The notes below the pieces were generated by a model. The model was not told the DNA's origin and did no database searches. It saw only the letters and a list, made by a program, of their open reading frames with translations. From assembly GCA_947069175.1 (NCBI GenBank), contig CAMTDV010000003.1, forward strand, positions 29,104,853-29,168,852: a stretch of DNA of 64,000 nt, given 5' to 3'. The position numbers and the translations under genes are program-made. Below, piece by piece: positions 21,356 to 33,065 of the stretch (positions are counted from its first letter, which is position 1; every line of letters begins with the position of its first letter). Origin of the DNA: Scalesia atractyloides. Its lineage: Eukaryota > Streptophyta > Magnoliopsida > Asterales > Asteraceae.

Positions 21356-24095
21356 AGTTTTGAATCAATCTTGTACCTGGAGCTACGCCAATCGCAAAAT
21401 CCCCCTATAGGTTAGCTCCATCCGAGATGCAACAATTGGCTAGTCAACTGCAAGAGTTGACTGACAAAGGATTCATACGTCCTAGCTCATCGCCATGGGG
21501 TGTGCCTGTTCTCTTTGTGAAAAAGAAAGATGGAACTTTTCGTATGTGCATCGACTATAGAGAGCTTAACAAGCTGACCATCAAGAATCGCTATCCATTA
21601 CCCCGTATTGATGATCTATTTGACCGACTTCAAGGTGCCACCTGTTTTTCAAAAATCGACCTTCGTTCTGGTTATCATCAACTTAGAGTACGGGAAGAAG
21701 ATATTCCAAAAACTGCTTTTCGAACTCGTTATAGCCACTATGCATTCATGGTCATGCCTTTTAGTCTGACCAATGCTCCTGCTGTCTTCATGGATTTGAT
21801 GAATAGGGTGTGCAAACCCTATCTCGATCGTTCGTCATAGTTTTCATTGATGACATTCTTATCTATTCAAAGACCAAATCTGATCATGAGCGTCACCTTC
21901 GACTTGTTCTAACACTTTTGAGATCTGAAAAGCTTTATGCTAAGTTCTCGAAATGTGAGTTTTGGTTAGAGGAAGTGCAATTTCTTGGCCATGTCATTAA
22001 CGACAAAGGAATTCATGTTGACCTGGCAAAAATCAAAGCGGTGCAAGAATGGCAAGCACCACGCACACCAACTGAAGTTAGATCATTTCTTGGTTTAGCT
22101 GGTTATTATCATCGTTTTATCGTGAATTTCTCTCGTATCACCGTTCCACTCTCAGCCTTAACTCATAAGGGTAAAACCTTTATTTGGGGACCCAAACAAG
22201 AAGAGGCTTTCAAACTTTGAAGCAAAAACTTTGTGATGCACCTATACTTACACTCCCTGATGGTTGCGAAGACTTTGTGGTTTATTGCGACGCGTCAGGG
22301 CAAGGGTTAGGTTGCATTCTAATGCAAAGAGGAAAGGTGATAGCCTACGCCTCAAGACAACTCAAAGTGCATGAGAAGAACTATACCGCTCACGACCTAG
22401 AACTTGGAGCAGTCGTGTTCGCCCTTAAGATATGGAGACATTACCTCTAGGTACCACGTGTGAAATCTACACTGACCACAAGAGTCTTCATCATATCTTT
22501 AATCAAAAGGAATTGAACATGAGGCAGCGTCGATGGGTCGAACTTTTAAACGACTATGACTGTGAAATTCGATATCATCCTGGCATGGCTAATGTTGTGG
22601 CTGACGCCCTCAGTCGAAAGGAGTATGCAAACTTAATCCGTCTTTAGTGTTTTCAAATTGTGACCGATCTTCAAAACCGAATTAGGGCAGCTCAACATAT
22701 TTCCGTCTTGGAAAATGATGTACGAGATGAACTGTCTTGTGGAGCTGAAACCAAGCTACAATCCAAATCAGATGGTATTCTCTATTACTTAAATCGTATT
22801 TGGATACCTGATCGTGATGATCTTCGTGTTTTTCTCATGAATGAGGCACACAAAACTCGATACTCTATACACCCAGGAGCCGATAAAATGTATCAAGATC
22901 TACGATACTCCTGCTGGTGGCCTGGCATGAAGAAAGATATCGCTATATTTTTTTCTAAGTGCCTTACATGTTCCAAAGTGAAAGCTGAACACCAAAGACC
23001 TTCAGGACTCCTTGTCCAACCCAAAATACTTGTATGGAAGTGGGAAAATATAACTATGGACTTCATTACAGGGTTACCTCGCACCTCCAGTGGGTATGAC
23101 ACTTATGGGTTATCATTGATCGTCTCACCAAATCAGCGCATTTCATCCCTATCCGCGAGGACTTCAAAAATGAGAAGTTAGCTCGTATCTATATCAATGA
23201 AATTGTAAGCCGTCATGGCGTACCCTTGAGTATCATATCAGATCGAGACAGCCGTTTTACGTCGCGAACGTGGCAAGCCGTACAATCCGCTTTGGGTACA
23301 CGTCTAGATCTAGGCACTGCCTTTCACCCTCAAACTGATGGCCAATCTGAGCGTACCATACAAACCCTAGAAGACATGTTGTAAGCATGTGTTATAGACT
23401 TCAAAGGTAATTGGGACACTCACCTACCGTTAATTGAATTCTTGTACAACAATAGTTATCATTCCAGCATCGGTATGGCTCCTTTGAAGCCTTATATGAT
23501 CGTAAATGCCGATCCCCTGTATGTTGGCATGAAATTGGTGAAGCCCAAATCACCGGACCTGAATTAATTCAAGTGACGACTGACAAAATTCTTCAAATCC
23601 GAAATAATCTTCTAGCAGCTTGAAATCGTCAAAATAGTTACGCTGATAAGCGTCGAAAGCCATTGGAGTTTTGTGTTGGTGATCAAGTACTTTTGAAAGT
23701 CTCACTGTCGCTTTGGACAAAAAGGCAAGCTAGCACCACGCTATGTGGGACCATTCAAGATACTCGAAAGAGTAGGTTCTGTAGCATACAAGCTTGACCT
23801 ACCAGAAGAACTCAACATAATTCAACCCACGTTCCACGTATCAAACTTGAAAAAGTGTCTTGCTGACGAAAATCTCCATATTCGTTTAGAAGATATTCAA
23901 ATTGATGAATCAATGCACTTTGTTGAAAGACCGGTAGAAATCATGGATTTCGGTGAGAAGCGGTTGAGACGAAGTCGTATTCCAATCGTCCGGGTGCGTT
24001 GGGAGTCAAAGCGAGGACCCGAGTTTACCTGGGAACGTGAAGATTTAATGCGCAAGAAATACCCGCATCTTTTTCCAGTTACGACTACTTCTTAA
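21356..24095 (+). pseudogene. pol: G2 RT, RNase H and integrase with chromodomain-like end
   Basis: Reverse transcriptase keeps FSKIDLRSGYH (motif A) and FIDDILIYSK (active site). RNase H starts VVYCDASGQGLGC. The integrase zinc domain (HPGADKMYQDLRY, CLTCSKVKAEHQRP) and core (MDFITGLPRTSSGYD, DRDSRFTS, HPQTDGQSERTIQTLEDML) follow. The C-terminus ends RSRIPIVRVRWESKRGPEF, TWERE and KKYPHLFP, a chromodomain-like fold typical of chromoviruses. Breaks: a shift near 21835, one near 22215, stops at about 22450 and 22648, a shift near 23105, a stop near 23383 and further shifts around 23480-23720. Confidence 0.9.
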
Positions 24096-24129
24096 ATTTC
24101 GGGACGAAATTTCTAAAAGTAGAGGATAC
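24096..24129 (+). other. G2 polypurine tract and AATTTCGGGACGAAATT palindrome
   Basis: The stop codon is followed at once by the inverted repeat AATTTCG-GGA-CGAAATT and then AAAAGTAGAGGATAC, the plus-strand primer. The same pair precedes the 3' LTRs of G1 and G4 and is usual in Tekay/Del elements. Confidence 0.75.
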
Positions 24130-24326
24130 TGTAACAATTGAGTATAACGGGTATCAAAAACCCGAACCGTTTTTGAATCAAGTATTAGTTATATGTTTCG
24201 TTGCGTATTTATTTGTGTCGCTTTAAAAATTTATAATGTCGTTAAGATTTAAATTATAATTATTAAATAAAACAAGTAGTAAGTTAATTAAATCTTTAAA
24301 AATAATAAATTTAAAATAAAATAAAA

Positions 24327-24401
24327 TGGAAGGAGGAAACCGGGGTCGAAACGGGTCTCCCACGCATGTCACACTAGTAAAACACCACTAGGCTGTGCCC
24401 T
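24327..24401 (-). other. Antisense tRNA-like module, G2 3' LTR
   Basis: Counterpart of 16645-16717 with a small loss in the T-arm (CGGGTCTCC side retained), indicating decay after insertion. Confidence 0.6.
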
Positions 24402-24985
24402 CATTTGTGAATTAAACTTTATTTAAATGGTTTTTATGCTGCAATCAATCTCTAAGATCAGTTCAATTGTAACCGCCAAAAATGCAGTCGCTGTAACCTT
24501 CGATTCAATTGATGAAGCTTTATCTTCAACTTAAATCAAATCCGAAACCGACCCTTTCAATCATAATTCAGTTACAAAATCATGGAGATAACTGATTTGT
24601 AACTGAAATTCGCTAATCAAGATCTGAAACTGTCGTTGAGGAATCTATAAATAGTAGATGATAGGCACTGTGTTAATCGCTCAATCACTTACCAACACCC
24701 TCAAAATTTCACTGCACTTGATCTACCGCCATGTTGCGTCTTCGTCCGAACAAGTTCAATCGCCGGAATCATCATAGCTGGAGTTAATCATCGCCGCCGG
24801 TTTGGTAACTGATTAATAATATCCTTTCTTCTTATCATATTAAATGAGTGTCACTCATAAGCTCAAGTGATATTTGAAACTGAAAGTGGGCGGGATTGAT
24901 CAGTAGAAGTTCAAAGTGGGTTCAGTTCGAATGGGAAAGACAACTGTAACTTGTAGATAAGAATAATTAAATTCCTGATCCAAGC

Positions 24986-25063
24986 GGGTTAGACACCCAG
25001 CCCAGTTGGATGGGCTGGGTGCAATACTACGGATCAGCGCGGGTTCGAGCATTACTCCACGCA
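24986..25063 (+). other. Sense tRNA-like module 1, G2 3' LTR
   Basis: Here the D-arm-like part reads CCAGCCCAGTTGGATGGGCTGGG, a longer perfect stem than in the 5' copy. B-box-like GGGTTCGAGCA follows. Confidence 0.65.
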
Positions 25064-25155
25064 CCGGTTACTTAATTTCGAAAAACCTTTTTAATAACTT
25101 AAAAACATAATTCACTTAAATAGAATATAAGAATAATAAAAATCTTGATTCTGAT

Positions 25156-25233
25156 GGGTGAGACACGTAGCTCAGTTGGAAGAGCTGCGTGCACGTAAGC
25201 GGAAGGTCTCGAGTTCAAATCCCGTTACACGCA
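25156..25233 (+). other. Sense tRNA-like module 2, G2 3' LTR
   Basis: GGGTGAGACACGTAGCTCAGTT and so on; the B-box reads GAGTTCAAATCC, one change from the 5' copy. Confidence 0.7.
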
Positions 25234-25814
25234 TCCTATACCTCTAACAGAACCGGTTCGATCCACCTTGTCAGACCTGACAAGGTTTTAAATTTTTTTT
25301 TTAAATTATTTTATTATTATATTATATTAATTGTTAAGCAATTATTCTTTTCATTATTATATCAATAGTTTTAAATCAATTAAAAAGTATTTTAGTTATA
25401 ACGAAACAAATTATAAAATTTACCTAAACACTAGCAAACAAGGTAATAAATCAAAATATTATATATTTATTATATTTTTTATATATATTTATCGAGTCTT
25501 CGCATTATTGATTATTTCAATTAGGTTTCCTTGTCGAATAAATTCTCAATTCGTGCGCACTTTTCATCAATTCAGGAACGCACCCACGGTGAGTGAATCC
25601 TTACAAATTCCCCTTTTATTTCATGTTTTGGGGTGTATCATGTGCCGTACATGTTTTATTTACTTAAACACTTGTGCTAACATCATTTCGTGATCAAAGG
25701 TGTATATTGGTTTGTGTGTGGTTATGTGTGGTTACATTTTATCATTTCAGTGCAATCATTCATTAGGCCCATCAGTTCCTTGTGGGATACGAGTTGAGCA
25801 TCAGGTGCCTCATT

Positions 25815-25845
25815 AGATCGGCTCCGTTTGATTGAGCCTTGATCT
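25815..25845 (+). repeat. Conserved LTR hairpin, single copy (G2 3' LTR)
   Basis: Identical to the copy at 18151-18181, with AGATC...GATCT outer arms. Confidence 0.7.
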
Positions 25846-26278
25846 CAAGTTCATCATTCATCATGTCATGTGTGCATTGTGGATATTATTTGGTTTATGA
25901 TGATTTAGATATATACTTATGCTCACTTATGATTTATGCGCAAATTTTTATTTAAATAACTAGTATACCAATTGTTTTACTATTTTATTTAGATTCACTA
26001 GCCAACTTTTGTTGACCCAAATCTCTTGTTTTACGCATGATACAGGTGAACAAGCTGAAGAACGAAACACCTAGGAATGGCCTTAGAAGATTAAACAAAA
26101 CTATTATGTTCTGAAAATGTTTTGGTTTTATTTGCGCTTGTATGACTCATTGTGTTTGAATATTTGAAGTTTTAATTGAAATTTAATAAATATGAAACTT
26201 ATTTGTAAATATCATAAGCTTTGATAATAACCCAATTATGCCCCGACTTTTATTTCCGCTACGGGTCGGGGTGTGGCA

Positions 26279-27199
26279 GCTCGTATCTATATTGATGAAA
26301 TTGTAAGCCGTCATGGTGTGCCTTTAGGTATCATTTTGGATCGAGACAGCCGTTTTACTTCACGAACATGGCGAGCCCTACAATCAGCATTGGGTACATG
26401 TTTAGATCTCAGCACTGCCTTTCACCCTCAAACTGATGGTCAATCTGAGCACACCATACAAACTCTTGAAGACATGTTGCGAGAATGTGTCATAGACTTC
26501 AAGGGCAATTGGGATACTCAACTACCGTTAGTTGAATTTTCGTACAACAATAGCTATCATTCAAGCATTGGCATGGCTCCTTTTGAAGCCTTATATGGTC
26601 GTAAGTGCCGATCTCAAGTATGTTGTCACGAAATTGGGGAAGCACAAATCACTGGATCCGAGTTGATTCAAGAAACAACTGATAAAATTCTTCAAATCTG
26701 CAATAATCTTCTAGCAGCTCGAAGTCGTCAAAAGAGTTACGTTGATAAACGACGAAAGCCGCTGGAATTTTATGCTGGCGATCAAGTACTTTTGAAAGTA
26801 TCACCATGGAAGGGAGTAGTTCATTTTGTTCAAAAAGGCAAGCTAGCACCACGTTATGTGGACCATTCAAAATACTCGAAAGAGTTGGTCTGTAGCATAC
26901 AAGCTTGACTTACCAGATGAACTCAACAGAATTCATTTCCATGTATCAAACTTGAAAAAGTGTCTCGCCAACGAAAATCTCCATATACCGTTAGAAGATA
27001 TTCAGATTGATGAAGCAATGCATTTCGTTGAAAGACATGTAGAAATCATGGACTACGGCGAAAAGCGATTAAGACGAAGTCGTATTCCAAATAGTCAGAG
27101 TGCGTTGGGTGTCAAAACGAGGGCCTGAGTTTACTTGGGAACGCAAAGACTCAATGCGTGAAAAATACCCGCATCTTTTTCCAGTTACATCTACTACAT
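26279..27199 (+). pseudogene. pol: G1 integrase, C-terminal part (resumes after G2)
   Basis: Continues the integrase frame broken at 16449: ARIYIDEIVSRHGVP, DRDSRFTSRTWRALQ, STAFHPQTDGQSEHTIQT, then the C-terminal domain and the chromodomain-like tail (RSRIP, TWER, KYPHLFP). Frame changes occur near 26860, 26930 and 27090. The join at the two sides of G2 is seamless at codon level, which proves the nesting. Confidence 0.9.
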
Positions 27200-27447
27200 A
27201 AATTTCAGGACGAAATTTCTAAAATTATGGGATACTGTAACATTCGTGTAAAACGGGTTCCAAAACCCGATTCGTTTAAATAATTCAAGTATTTAATTTG
27301 AAGTTTTAATACGCATTTATTTATGGTACAAACACATAATATTTAGTTTTTTGAGACTAATAACTAAATTATATAGTTAAAATATAAAAAGTAAAATAAT
27401 AATATTAATAAATAAAGTCTAAAAATAATAAAAAATATATATATATA

Positions 27448-27520
27448 GGGGCAGCCGGGTTTCGAACCCGGGTTCCAAACAAACTCACACACACCAAAAC
27501 ACCGCTGCACCACACACACA
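27448..27520 (-). other. Antisense tRNA-like module, G1 3' LTR
   Basis: On the minus strand: GTGGTGCAGCGGTGTTTTGG, then AACCCGGGTTCGAAACCCGG. The T-arm is a perfect five-pair stem (CCGGG/CCCGG) with the seven-base loop TTCGAAA. Confidence 0.7.
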
Positions 27521-28078
27521 TTTGTGTATAATCTAAAAAAATTAAGTATTATATTAAATAATCAGTCAATCTGCAATTTCAAATGTTCTGATCCTGTAAC
27601 CGTTGAAAACAATCTTCGAAATCAACTCAATTCCGGTGGATTAAACGGGTATAACTGATAATCGAACATCAGTTACAATCTTAAAAAAACCGAAATCAAT
27701 TTCAAGGATTGATTAAAAACCTAAAAAATGTTTGAATTATAACTTAAATCGATGATTGGCTATAAATACCAACCAATCCATCTCAATTGAACTCGCTTCT
27801 CAATCTTTACACCAAACTTCTCTTCTGTTTCGAATCGACGTCACCGAAATCCTCGGTTCATTGCCAGAACTCTCAATCGGAAACACCGTAGCCCGTCTCC
27901 GAATCGGTATACTCATCTCAATCCTTTGCTACCTCTTGTTTTACATATTGTTATCTCGAAACAGTTAAACCACAACTGTTTAATCATGTTAATAGAAAGG
28001 TTCGGGTTCTAGGTAATATATATGAAGAAGATGGAATCTGTTTAGTGCATGTGTATAATTAATTTTGGTGTTTTAATC

Positions 28079-28153
28079 GGGTTAGACACATAGTCTAGTG
28101 GTGGACTGTGTGCAATATCATCAAGCACATCCCGGGTTCGAGTACGGCGGTCC
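28079..28153 (+). other. Sense tRNA-like module 1, G1 3' LTR
   Basis: GGGTTAGACACATAGTCTAG, TGGTGGACTGTG and the B-box-like CGGGTTCGAGTAC. Confidence 0.6.
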
Positions 28154-28234
28154 GATCATTTAACAAATTCTTTCTAAATAAATAAGTTATCAAACTGAGT
28201 AAGTATATAAACGTATAAAAATTCAGTTATTGCC

Positions 28235-28313
28235 GGGTCAGCCACCCAGCCCAGTTGGTAGGGCTGGGTGCAACGTAAGTCGGAGGTCACAGGTTCGAAC
28301 CGAGTTTGGGGCA
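28235..28313 (+). other. Sense tRNA-like module 2, G1 3' LTR
   Basis: GGGTCAGCCACCCAGCCCAG, TTGGTAGGGCTGGGTG, GGAGGTC and the B-box-like AGGTTCGAACC, a near-consensus T-arm. Confidence 0.7.
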
Positions 28314-28420
28314 GCGACCGAATGCATATTGAAGAAAATAAAACCTTTTTAATTAAATAAATTTCTAAATTAACCTAACTAGTATATCTATATATATATA
28401 ATTAAAATAGGAATTATTTC

Positions 28421-28497
28421 GGGTTAGACACGTAGCTCAGTTGGTAGAGCTGCGTGCACGTATACGGGAGGTCACGAGTTCGAACCCCACACGCTGC
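28421..28497 (+). other. Sense tRNA-like module 3, G1 3' LTR
   Basis: GGGTTAGACACG, A-box TAGCTCAGTTGG with paired GCTC/GAGC, GGGAGGTC and the B-box GAGTTCGAACC. Confidence 0.75.
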
Positions 28498-29046
28498 AAA
28501 AATCATACGCGATCCAACCAGTCTGGCCGGTTAGACCTGACAAGGTCAAACATTTTTTTTATTTCTAATTTTCCTTATTATTTTATTCAAAAATCATTTA
28601 AAATACTTAAAAATAAGATTTTTAAGTTTAAAAATTGTAATAAATACCACAAAAATAAATCTAAAAATCTAATAAAAGCATTAATTAGAAATATTAATTT
28701 CAATTAAAATTTTACATTTATCGAATTATTACATGATTATTTAGGTTAGTTCCCCTTGTCGGTTGAATCCTAAATCAATCGCAATCGTTATCAATCCCAG
28801 GAAACGCACCCAGGGTGAGTGAATCCTTACAAATTCCCCTTTTTATTCATGTTTTGGGGTGTATCATATGTCATTTACATATTCTGTTTATTCAAACTTT
28901 GTGCTATTACCATAATATGATCTAACGTGTTATGTATATGTTTGTTTGTTGTTATATGTGGTTACATTTTATCACTCCAGTGCAATCATTCACATTAGGC
29001 CCACCAGTTCCTCGTTGGATACAAGTTGAGCATCGCGTGCCTCATT

Positions 29047-29077
29047 AGATCGGCTCCATTTGACTGAGACTTGATCT
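29047..29077 (+). repeat. Conserved LTR hairpin, single decayed copy (G1)
   Basis: AGATCGGCTC pairs with GAGACTTGATCT with one mismatch. The loop also differs from G2. Confidence 0.55.
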
Positions 29078-29590
29078 CACAGTTCATCATATGTCATGCG
29101 CATGTGTTCATTGTTTGATATTAAGTGGTTTGTGGAATAATTTACATATGCGCTTGCTCATATTTGGTTTATGCACATTTTTATTTACTTAATCAATATA
29201 ACTAATTCTTTCAAATGTTTAAATGAGATTCACTCGTCAACTTTTGTTGACCCAAATCTTTATTTTACACATGATACAGGTGGACAGGGTGAGGAGAGGA
29301 ACACTTAGGATTTGGCTTTAGAAGAAGAATAAAACACTTCTTGTTTAGAACATTTTTCTTGTGCCTGTATGTTTTTATGTGTTTGTTGAGATATTCTCTT
29401 TTAAATTTGAATTAATAAATATGAAACTTAATTGTAGTAAATGTCATGAGCTTTGATGAAAACCCAATCATGCCCCGACTTCTATTTCCGCTGCGGGTGT
29501 AACACCCTGTAAAATCGTGTCCAATAGTATAGTGACACGTGTTATATTTTTTATTTTTAGTCTATTAAAAAACAAACAGGGACTAAAAGT

Positions 29591-29772
29591 ATCAACATGC
29601 TCAAACTAAGTCTCTGAGTGATTCTTGATGTCAACATGCATAAACTGAGCCTCTGAGTGACCATTAGTGTTAACATGCTAAAACTTGGCCTCTGAGTGAA
29701 CATTGTGTCAACATGCCCAGCCTCTGAGTGACATCGGAGTCAACATGCTTATAACGAGCCTCCGAGTGATCC
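29591..29772 (+). repeat. Degenerate CAACATGC...CTCTGAGTGA repeats, G3 5' LTR
   Basis: Five units of about 30 to 45 bases, each with TCAACATGC followed by GCCTCTGAGTGA (variants AGTCTCTGAGTGA and GCCTCCGAGTGA). A sixth, more divergent unit is at about 29870-29905. The same array is in the 3' LTR at 51238-51422. It lies upstream of the TATA box. Confidence 0.75.
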
Positions 29773-30242
29773 TTTATGAAGTCCTAACTCTTGTATGTTC
29801 CATTTGTTGGACGAGAGGGATTAAATCCGTGATTTTATAAAAGTTGGACGTTGGAGTGATTAAAAGTGGTCAACATGTTAATTTATACCTCTGAGTGACC
29901 TTTTAACGAACCGAGAGCTCGACAATGTTCGGGCATAATCCCGGGTACGCCAAATATTGGCTACGAAGGGCTAAATATGCTAAAAGGGTGTTTTAGGTGG
30001 TTTTAAGGATGTTTAATAAGTTGAGGGGCTAAATGTGGCAAAGTTTGAAAACTGACATGGGGCGCTCGCGGGGCGCGAGAGGCCTGTGTCTACAGAAAGT
30101 TTGCTTGGCCTCCACACATATTGCCAAAAACCATTTTTTCAAAACTATGGACTTTCAATCAGCTATGCCACATTTTAGGACACTTGTAAGCTCCCTTTTA
30201 CACCCCTAAACACCTGGCATCACCTCCTTTGAGTTCTCCAAC

Positions 30243-30250
30243 TATAAATA
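30243..30250 (+). promoter_or_regulatory. TATA box, G3 5' LTR
   Basis: TATAAATA in CAACTATAAATAGGTG; the 3' LTR copy is at 51890-51897. Confidence 0.65.
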
Positions 30251-30852
30251 GGTGTTCAAGTCCACCATTTGAACTTGCACCTTTCTTATTCATAATTCTT
30301 CTCCCTCCTCTGGAAGTTCATAGCTGAAAGGAGCATCCAACTAAGTTCTATTGCATCCTAGGAACCTTTTGTAAGTGTTCCTTCCTTGAGCATTTTCGTT
30401 TATAGGCTTTTATAGCCAAAAGTCAAGAGTTTTACGGAAAACGCTTTGACTTTCGGTTAAGACCATTATGGTCCAGCCATTGTTCGTAACGAACATGGCT
30501 AAGTGATCATAACAAGGAAGGTGTTAATCCCTATAAAGGGCACCTCCTGAAGATCACGTTTACTTGACCAATTGATGGGTCAAAGTTATGTTATTAAAAA
30601 GTCAAACATGCCATTTTTCAGAAAAAAAATCATAAATTGATCTTATAAAACCTGAGTTGACACTTAAAGAAGTTGGTAATAATTATTAGAACATGTAAGA
30701 ACATGTTCGGCTCGTCAATTTCAGTTCTAGGGTCGGTTCGCAACCGAAAGTCGCAAAGTTTGACTTCTACTTTGACTTTTGATTCTGACCCGATTTAGAT
30801 TAGTTATGCACTGATTTAAAGTTGTAATATGATCATAATATAATGTAGCATA

Positions 30853-31645
30853 ACCCTCTGATGTTATATTACATGATCGTAATCAGAATCCAAGTTTATG
30901 CGCAAGTTCCGCAATTATGTCATTTTTGACTAAAATGCCCTTTTTGCATAAAACAAAATGGTATAATAAAATAATAATGAACTTGAAAATAAGTTTTCTA
31001 CTGATGTAATATTATAAGTAGGATTATTTGAGATGTTAAATCAGATTATAAACTGAGTTTACAAGCAGGTCCTTGAATTATGTCGATAAATGGCGATTTA
31101 GCCCTTTTGGCTCATAAAACGGTTTTAATAAAATCTTTTCAAGGTAAATCTTTTACCTACTGATATGTTATATCAAATAACATATCTAAGACATTTAATC
31201 TAACCTTAAAATCAGTTTTCATTAAAGATCGCATAAGACGTCATTTTACGACATAAGCGCCGTTTCGGCGCATAGTATGGTTTTAAACCATATTAATTGA
31301 CCAAGATTTGTTACCTACTGATTTTAAAACTTATTTTAAATATTTTTACAGTAGCTAAATATTACAAACTCAAAATCCCAAATAATTTATAAACTATGTG
31401 TAAAATGACCAAAATGCGCCTTCGGTGCATAATTTGGTCATAGAATATAAATTACACATGTAATTGATATCCTACTGATATTATATCATAAATAAATCAT
31501 TTTCCAGAATACTTATGGTTATAACATTAAATTATAATCAATTTCCTTTTATAGAATATGAAATTACCACAATACCCTTATGAGGCATAATTTCATTTTA
31601 AAACCTTAACGGGCATATAAGTTGATATCCTACTGATATTACAAC
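30853..31645 (+). repeat. About 158-bp periodic degenerate repeat, G3 5' LTR
   Basis: Two landmarks recur in register. CTACTGAT-type phrases occur near 30853, 31009, 31157, 31313, 31470 and 31630. GCCCTTTTGGCTCATAAAAC-type phrases occur near 30934, 31099, 31254, 31412 and 31571. Spacing is about 148 to 165 bases. One unit has the hairpin GCGCCGTTTCGGCGC. The matching block in the 3' LTR is about 52910-53705. Confidence 0.65.
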
Positions 31646-33065
31646 TTAATTAAAGTACAATGGCATATAGAACTTGTCCATGACTTATCCGGTTACCCGA
31701 TATCGCTATTTTTCATATGGTTGATTATACGTAACTAGTTAACGGAATTCAACCAAAACGGGTTTAACCTTATCATTTTAAACTCTAAATCTAGAATGTT
31801 TATGGATTACCCATATTATGCAAGTCAAAGTACTTGTTGGGTTTAAACTACATTCTATCCGATCATCGTTTAATCAAGCGCTATACGTCTTGATTCAATA
31901 CACTACTCGGTCTAAGTCTATGACTTAAATAAGACCGTTAGTATTTAATTGGTTAGCTTATGCCATAATCCAGACTAGAGCCTTGCCGGTAAATGCTATC
32001 TGCACTTAGTACTTTTGTATACGGCTGAATTATTAAAACTGAAAGAAGACTAGCTCAGGTAAATATTCTTGACTTATTTTCCCTGTACGGGCTTGGGATA
32101 TGGTAAATTATTACTGCTTGGTCAGAAATGGGATCAATCGAATGCCGGATTGTGGCTAGTAAATCCGCAAATTCTGTTTTAATCAGTTTTGTTTGATAAC
32201 TTAAACATCGGGGGTTAAATTACCGTGTCCTGGATATCCTCGGCTCATTACATTAGATAATGGCCACAACCTTAGCGCGGGGTGTAGGCATACACCTGAC
32301 AGACACTCAAATGCAAATTACCCAAGACGTTGGGGATAACTCCTCCATGAGTTCTAAGTGGTGTGTATTTAATCATGTATCGGTCTCTGTACTGGGCCCT
32401 GTATGTATGGACAAACATGTGAATCTGTTAACAAGGTTACAAAGTAACTTTCCCAAGTTATAAAAGATTTGTGCCCTGTGCACTTAAAATCATTTTAAAA
32501 TGTTTTCAAAATGAGTCAGTTGGGTGTATTTACCAGGGAATGCTAACTTATCGTCCAAAGGCTAAGCTTGCTGGTACAATACGAAATAGGTTGGAAGCTG
32601 GTTGGTAGTGAAATAAGAGTCGGGGCATAATTGGGTTATCACCAAAGCACATGACATTTACTATTATGTTTCATAATTAATGAAGTCAAAGTTACATTCT
32701 CAAACATCCAAACATGTTCATTCAATACAAGGGAAAATAACCAAACATAACAATCCAAATACTAAATCGTTTTATTTCTTCTAATCCAGGTCCTATGTGT
32801 TCCTAGCTGCTGCTGGTTCACCTGTATCATGTGTAAAATGGGAGGTTTTGGGTCAACATAAGTTGGCGAGTGAACCTTATTAGATAAACATTTGATAATG
32901 ATTTTATGGTTAGTTTATCAATAAAATATTGTGCATAATCATAAAAGAGCACATGTAAGTAATCAAACATTGGCAAATAGCAGTTACAATTATAACATAC
33001 ATTAACACTTGATAGCATACATGAATATACCAATATCATACGATAACTAACATAAATGAACTGTG

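Larger units (their letters stand above)
16450..26278 (+). mobile_element. G2: Tekay-type Gypsy element nested in G1 integrase
   Basis: Complete layout: 5' LTR 16450-18600, tRNA-Met primer site, gag, protease, RT, RNase H, integrase with a chromodomain-like end, polypurine tract, 3' LTR 24130-26278. G1 integrase is cut after AAGAAGTTA on the left and resumes as GCTCGTATCTAT at 26279 on the right. The terminal TG of the 5' LTR and the left target duplication have been lost in a small junction deletion. The two LTRs differ by many substitutions and small indels, clearly more than those of G4. Confidence 0.9.
24130..26278 (+). mobile_element. G2 3' LTR
   Basis: Starts TGTAACAATTGAG and ends GGGGTGTGGCA (a CA end with an A-to-G change before it). 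Module order is identical to the 5' LTR. TATA box at 24646-24653. Confidence 0.9.
27236..29497 (+). mobile_element. G1 3' LTR, main part
   Basis: Follows the AAATTTCAGGACGAAATTT palindrome and the purine tract. Starts TGTAACATTCGTG. It is cut at CTGCGGG (29497) by G3; its last 18 bases lie at 54945-54962. It carries one antisense and three sense tRNA-like modules, a TATA box at 27761-27768 and one hairpin. Confidence 0.9.
29498..32619 (+). mobile_element. G3 5' LTR, part before G4
   Basis: Starts TGTAACACCCTGTAAAATCG, identical to the 3' LTR start at 51147. TATA box at 30243-30250. Internal repeats are listed separately. It ends at GAAATAAGAG, where G4 begins. No tRNA-like modules were seen in this LTR family. 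Confidence 0.9.

Noticed and set aside
27756..27968. A 70-codon frame with a hydrophobic end just after the G1 TATA box
   Set aside because: It sits in the LTR leader, is not kept in the G2 LTRs and has no recognisable domain.
16645..28497. Sense and antisense modules as functional tRNA genes
   Set aside because: Acceptor stems do not pair in the sense modules and anticodon arms are not convincing; only the module at 35123/43435 approaches canonical geometry, so I call them tRNA-like.
32260..32463. A 67-codon open frame conserved between 32260-32463 and 54319-54522
   Set aside because: Both copies lie at the same place in the two G3 LTRs, so conservation follows from LTR duplication, not from coding constraint.
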